Assembly: GCA_964538625.1 (NCBI GenBank)
Contig: CAZIGH010000006.1
Location: 79,853 to 143,852 of the forward strand
Length of the DNA stretch: 64,000 nucleotides
Direction: 5' to 3'
Source of the DNA: JAEUHM01 sp964538625
GTDB taxonomy: Bacteria; Verrucomicrobiota; Verrucomicrobiia; Verrucomicrobiales; Verrucomicrobiaceae
The stretch's first letter is position 1, and each line of letters opens with the position of its first letter. Made by a program: the position numbers and the translations under genes. Under the pieces are notes generated by a model. That model made no database searches. It was given only the letters and a program-made list of their open reading frames with translations, and was not told where the DNA came from. Of this stretch, positions 60,607-64,000 are shown piece after piece.

Positions 60607-63000
60607 ATGAAACCGAGTCCAACCAACTCCACTGTGATGTCCACACGCTTCGCCCTTGGGTTAGCCCTGGCGCTTGCCTTGATCCCTGTCAAATCGCAGG
60701 CAGGAAACTGGCTGAACGGCGGACCGAGCATCGACTGGAACACAGCTGCCAACTGGCACGATGGACTCGTGCCGAACGGCACCGGCGCTTACATCTCCAC
60801 CAACACCGGAAACATCGCCACGATCTCTGCGACCCCAACTGGAACCATCACCGAGCTGCAAGTGGGCACTTGGTATAACAACGGGCGTCTGGATCACACG
60901 GCGGGCACTCTCACGGTGACGAACTCCGGCTGGCCCTACGGCTGGGTGCTGCTCGGGGGCGGTTCTTATGGCACAGGAACTTACAATCTTGCCAACACAG
61001 CGGCCTCGGGCGGTGCTTTCACCGGCTTCGGCACCGGCTCGGGCAGCCTCAGTGTGAATGGCGATTTGAGGGTTGGTGCGGGAGCGGGCTGGTGGGATCA
61101 CGCGACCGGTGTGATGAACATCAACACCACCGGCACGGTGCAGATCAACGGCAGCTTGGTGGCTGGCACCGCGATTGGTGATGTGGGCACGGTCAATCTG
61201 GACGCAGGCACGGTCACGGTTGCCGGAGATTACACGAACAGCGGCATGTTTGGTCACGGGGGCTCGGCGGCGACTGGCAACCTCAACATCAGTGGCGGCT
61301 CAATCAGCTTCAACAACCGGCTAGCCCTCGCGGTGGGCACGGGTTCGTCAGCCGGTGGCAATATCGCCACGGTAACGATGACCGGCGGCACCCTGACCAC
61401 GGACTACGCGCACAACGAGGACTGGCACGCAGGTTTGAACATGGCCTCAGGCTACGACACGGCCACGGGAGGCACCGCCACCATCAACCTCAACGGCGGC
61501 ACGCTTTCCACGCTGCGTGTCTTTAGCGAGACGGGTGGCACGGGTGTGAAGGGCACCTCCACGTTCAACTTCAACGGCGGCACGCTTCAGCCTCAGGTCA
61601 ACCGAACCGATTTCCTCGGCGGCCTCACACGGGCGAACGTGCGCGACGGCGGTGCCATCGTGGACACGAACGGCTTCAACGTCACCATCTCCCAGGCATT
61701 GCTGCATTCCGACATCAGCGGTGACAACGCCGTGGATGGTGGTTTGACGAAAAACGGGACCGGCGTGCTGACCTTGAGCAATGTGGATAACAGCTTCACC
61801 GGCAACATTGTGGTCAATGCAGGCACTTTGCGCGCGAACGGCTTCCGCGGGGGCTATCCAGCCACGGGCACTCTCGGTGCCAACGCCGGGAGCCGCACCA
61901 TCACCGTGAACAGCGGCGCGACGCTCGACTTCACCAGCAACAACATTTTTGCCGGCGGAGGAGCCACTGCGAGCGGACTGCCGCAGATCGTGCTCAACGG
62001 CGGAACGATGCAAAGCAGCCGATTCAATGTGCTCGGCCACGTCACGCTCAATGGCGGCACCTTGAATCAAACCAGCGGCGACGGCGGCAGCTACGAAGGC
62101 TACGAGTTCCTCGGCAACATCACCGTTGGTGGCAGCGTGGCTTCGACAATCAGCTCCTCGAACGGCAAGGCCAATCATATCGCGGGCGGAAACAACATGC
62201 TCGTCACCGTGGCGGACGCCACCGGCAGCAGCGCCGCTGATTTGATCATCAGCAACCCGCTGCGCGATGGCTCCGGCGACTATTTTGGCAATGGAGCCAT
62301 CACCAAGGCTGGCGCGGGCACCCTGCGACTCACGGCGGCGAACACCTACAGCGGAGGCACCACGGTGAGCGCGGGCACGCTGGAGGTGAACAACACCACA
62401 GGCTCCGGCACGGGCAGCGGCACCGTCACCGTGGCAACAAGTGGCACGCTCGCGGGAGATGGAGCCATCACCGCCGCCGCGAACAACTATGTTTATATTA
62501 ACGGCACGCTCCAGGTGGGTGCCATCGGGGCTTCGTCGGGTTCGGATTTTGCTATGACCACTTCAGGCACTGGCAGCACGGTGTTTGGAGCCAGCAGCTT
62601 CCTGAGCCTTGATCTGTGGTCCACCACAGGCACGGACATGACGGGCGATCAAGCCGCCGCTGACATGCTCCGGCTCTTTGGCACGCTGGACATTACCAGC
62701 GGGGCCACCTTGCTGCTGAACAACCCCAACGCGCTCACTTTCCAGGCAGGTGATGTATTCCAGTTGTTTGACTGGACCGGCCTTAGCACCCGCACCGGCA
62801 CTTGGAATGTGGACATATCCGGGCTGACACTCTCCTCGGGAACGTATGTGGACACGAGCAATCTCTACACCCTCGGAAGCATCAGCGTCCTGGGTGTGCC
62901 GGAGCCTTCTCGGGCTGTATTGGCGATGCTCGGCGTGGTGGGATTGTTGGCGCGTCGTCGGAGAGTAATCACGGGCTTTAGCCCGAAAATGCATCGCTGA
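60607..63000 (+). CDS. PEP-CTERM protein with autotransporter-associated beta-strand repeats
   Basis: 797 residues: an N-terminal signal (MSTRFALGLALALALIPVKS preceded by 11 residues), then a Gly/Thr/Asn-rich beta-helix made of repeats such as LTKNGTGVLTLSNVDNSFTG, IVVNAGTLRAN and ITKAGAGTLRLTAANTYSGG, TTVSAGTLEVNN, which are autotransporter-associated beta-strand repeats. The C-terminus has the PEP-CTERM sorting signal VPEPSRAVLAMLGVVGLLAR followed by RRR, normally cut by an exosortase, so the product is surface or matrix material. The last ten residues (VITGFSPKMHR) are encoded by a REP palindrome that also precedes the stop. ATG 60640 is an alternative start. Confidence 0.87.
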   Translation: MKPSPTNSTVMSTRFALGLALALALIPVKSQAGNWLNGGPSIDWNTAANWHDGLVPNGTGAYISTNTGNIATISATPTGTITELQVGTWYNNGRLDHTAGTLTVTNSGWPYGWVLLGGGSYGTGTYNLANTAASGGAFTGFGTGSGSLSVNGDLRVGAGAGWWDHATGVMNINTTGTVQINGSLVAGTAIGDVGTVNLDAGTVTVAGDYTNSGMFGHGGSAATGNLNISGGSISFNNRLALAVGTGSSAGGNIATVTMTGGTLTTDYAHNEDWHAGLNMASGYDTATGGTATINLNGGTLSTLRVFSETGGTGVKGTSTFNFNGGTLQPQVNRTDFLGGLTRANVRDGGAIVDTNGFNVTISQALLHSDISGDNAVDGGLTKNGTGVLTLSNVDNSFTGNIVVNAGTLRANGFRGGYPATGTLGANAGSRTITVNSGATLDFTSNNIFAGGGATASGLPQIVLNGGTMQSSRFNVLGHVTLNGGTLNQTSGDGGSYEGYEFLGNITVGGSVASTISSSNGKANHIAGGNNMLVTVADATGSSAADLIISNPLRDGSGDYFGNGAITKAGAGTLRLTAANTYSGGTTVSAGTLEVNNTTGSGTGSGTVTVATSGTLAGDGAITAAANNYVYINGTLQVGAIGASSGSDFAMTTSGTGSTVFGASSFLSLDLWSTTGTDMTGDQAAADMLRLFGTLDITSGATLLLNNPNALTFQAGDVFQLFDWTGLSTRTGTWNVDISGLTLSSGTYVDTSNLYTLGSISVLGVPEPSRAVLAMLGVVGLLARRRRVITGFSPKMHR
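62961..62985 (+). repeat. REP element inside the 3' end of the PEP-CTERM gene
   Basis: GAGAGTAATCACGGGCTTTA at its start matches the window's REP consensus (GAGAGTATTCCCGGGCTTTA) with two changes and contains the CGGGCTTTAGCCCG palindrome. It is translated as the residues after the PEP-CTERM arginine cluster. Confidence 0.8.
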
Positions 63001-63060
63001 CACCAGCGGCTCCGAGGATTGCGAGCAGACTTCGATAGCTTCAAGACATCGTCACGCTCT

Positions 63061-63088
63061 GACGGGCTAAAGCCCGGGAATACACTCC
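63061..63088 (-). repeat. REP element at the 3' end of the RAYT gene
   Basis: Inverse copy GACGGGCTAAAGCCCGGGAA followed by TACACTCC. Read on the minus strand it encodes the last residues of the RAYT protein (CIPGL) and its TAG stop. Confidence 0.85.
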
Positions 63089-63738
63089 AACATCTCTTCT
63101 CGAGACAGGCCAATCTCCGCGCCGAAACCCAGCACATAGCCGGACTTCAGATGTGCCTTCGTTGGATTGTCCGCCACATACTCGGTCAGCCGTCGCCATT
63201 GAGGCTCGTTGCGGATGATGTGATCGAAGGGTTCCTTTACCCACAGGCTGCCAGAGCGGCCCAGCAAGCGGTTGATCGCGAAACTGCTGCCGCCTTTCCA
63301 GTGCTGCACGATCCCGCCCAACGTTGAGCCCTTCGCAGGCTCCACCACCGCGTGAAAATGGTTCGGCATCACGCACCATGCGCCGAGCTGGAAGCAGGTC
63401 GCGTGGCCTTCGATCATTTTGCTGATCAAAACGTCCGCGCAATCGCGACGGGCGAGGAAACACTCGCCATGACCTGCGTCGATGAGGTCGTGAAACTTGT
63501 CCGTGAACAGACGCTGGTAATCGAGTCGGAGTTCTTCGGCCAGCTCGTCCACGCAAGTCGCGCCGTGTTGAGCGAGCCATTCGTCACGCTTTCCGCGCCA
63601 GTCGTCCGCGATGTGTTTCGGCAGCGAGTCAGCCAGTCGGCTGGTCACGAAGTAGGTCGTGCCGTCTTGCCGCCAGTGCGGCAAGTTTTGCCGTGTGATG
63701 CGCAGCTTGGCATTCGGATCGAATGGCTTGAAGCTCAT
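63067..63738 (-). CDS. REP-associated tyrosine transposase (RAYT)
   Basis: 223 residues of the Y1-transposase-like RAYT family: FDPNAKLRITRQNLPHWRQD, TTYFVTSRLADSLPKH, WCVMPNHFHAVVEP with the H-x-H metal motif, LGGIVQHWKGGSSFAIN, LWVKEPFDHIIRNEPQWRRL and EYVADNPTKAHL with the candidate catalytic Tyr. RAYTs cut and move single-stranded REP sequences and normally exist as one domesticated gene per genome flanked by REPs, exactly as here (63061 and 63744). The C-terminus is REP-encoded. The protein appears intact. Confidence 0.9.
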   Translation of the reverse strand: MSFKPFDPNAKLRITRQNLPHWRQDGTTYFVTSRLADSLPKHIADDWRGKRDEWLAQHGATCVDELAEELRLDYQRLFTDKFHDLIDAGHGECFLARRDCADVLISKMIEGHATCFQLGAWCVMPNHFHAVVEPAKGSTLGGIVQHWKGGSSFAINRLLGRSGSLWVKEPFDHIIRNEPQWRRLTEYVADNPTKAHLKSGYVLGFGAEIGLSREEMLECIPGL

Positions 63739-63743
63739 TAAAG

Positions 63744-63876
63744 GAGAGTATTCCCGGGCTTTAGCGCGTCAACGTGCTGTTCGGAGCCAAGGCGGGCTAA
63801 AGCCCGAGACTACACTCCAGCGCGGCAGTTTGCGCCGAGTGATGTGCAGATCTTCACTCGAATCGAACGAACTGAA
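63744..63876. repeat. BIME unit 1: REP - inverted REP - RAYT-start remnant
   Basis: Forward REP at 63744-63768 (with GCGCG in place of GCCCG in the right arm), spacer, inverse REP GGCGGGCTAAAGCCCGAGAC at 63791, then a segment to about 63870. Read on the minus strand that segment gives FDSSEDLHITRRKL, matching RAYT residues FDPNAKLRITRQNL. The 133-base unit is repeated immediately downstream. Confidence 0.82.
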
Positions 63877-64000
63877 GAGAGTATTCCCGGGCTTTAGCCC
63901 GCCAACCTGTCATTCGTAGCCAAGGCGGGCTCAAGCCCGAGACTACACTCCAGCGCCGCAGTTTGCGCCGTGTGATGCGCAGATCTTCACTCGAATCGAA
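63877..64000. repeat. BIME unit 2 (continues past the window)
   Basis: A second copy of the 133-base unit: forward REP 63877-63903, inverse REP 63924-63951, and the RAYT-start-like segment (minus-strand FDSSEDLRITRRKL) to the window edge. It is cut by the right edge, so the array probably continues. Confidence 0.8.

Noticed and set aside
63744..64000. CRISPR or insertion-sequence end
   Set aside because: The palindromic repeats match REP elements beside a RAYT gene and the unit spacers are nearly identical, unlike CRISPR spacers.

Overview
The window looks like chromosomal DNA of a Verrucomicrobiota bacterium, probably from the Verrucomicrobiaceae (Prosthecobacter/Verrucomicrobium-like). This rests on GC-rich coding DNA, three formylglycine sulfatases, paired Gfo/Idh/MocA oxidoreductases, an SHD1-domain peptidase, Rhodopirellula/Verrucomicrobium-style ECF sigma factors and a PEP-CTERM protein with autotransporter-type beta-strand repeats. 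The assignment is inferred from gene content only; no rRNA gene is present.

Layout. Bases 1-2057 hold the end of one gene, a glucose/sorbosone-dehydrogenase-like propeller and an ECF-type sigma factor. Bases 2188-6451 (minus) hold a symporter - sulfatase - GlpT-like transporter operon. Bases 6687-12146 (plus) hold an FG-GAP propeller exoprotein, carboxynorspermidine decarboxylase and an SHD1/gluzincin peptidase. Bases 12364-17787 hold a three-gene signalling operon: methyltransferase, hybrid kinase, and response regulator with a degenerate kinase domain. Its order and domains resemble the phcBSR quorum-sensing locus of Ralstonia. Bases 17819-24452 (minus) are housekeeping: hemW, hisD, sucD, thiE, a nucleoid-associated protein, a uracil-DNA glycosylase lacking most Fe-S cysteines, and an EF-hand protein. 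Bases 24617-29413 (minus) hold two overlapping sulfatases and two secreted proteins; pheA follows on plus. A 2455-residue M6 metalloprotease exoprotein fills 30373-37740. Then come a lipoprotein, moaA-moaC, a circularly permuted ATP-grasp/alpha-E fusion with a transglutaminase, and an oxidoreductase.

The most unusual part is 46277-48312: 22 tightly packed tRNA genes covering 17 amino-acid types. Nearly all carry G55-C56 in the T-loop instead of T55-C56, and A18-G19 in the D-loop instead of G18-G19. The elbow is therefore altered in a concerted way while stems, anticodons and the 3' CCA are mostly kept. The array includes a Leu(CAG) gene without the long variable arm, an Arg(GCG), two near-identical Arg genes differing in anticodon, and one Glu gene with a canonical elbow. 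It is preceded by a small promoter-ORF-terminator unit and followed by a duplicated-domain retropepsin lipoprotein, an RlaP/YcgL-type nucleotidyltransferase and an HNH endonuclease.

Bases 51066-60267 hold an oxidoreductase, a CBS protein, an ECF sigma/membrane-partner pair, two secreted proteins that look polysaccharide-directed, and a NarL-type two-component system. Bases 60322-64000 are a REP/RAYT region: a RAYT transposase with REP palindromes at both ends, a tandem 133-bp unit made of inverted REPs plus a decayed copy of a RAYT gene start, and REP sequence forming the 3' ends of both the PEP-CTERM gene and the RAYT gene.
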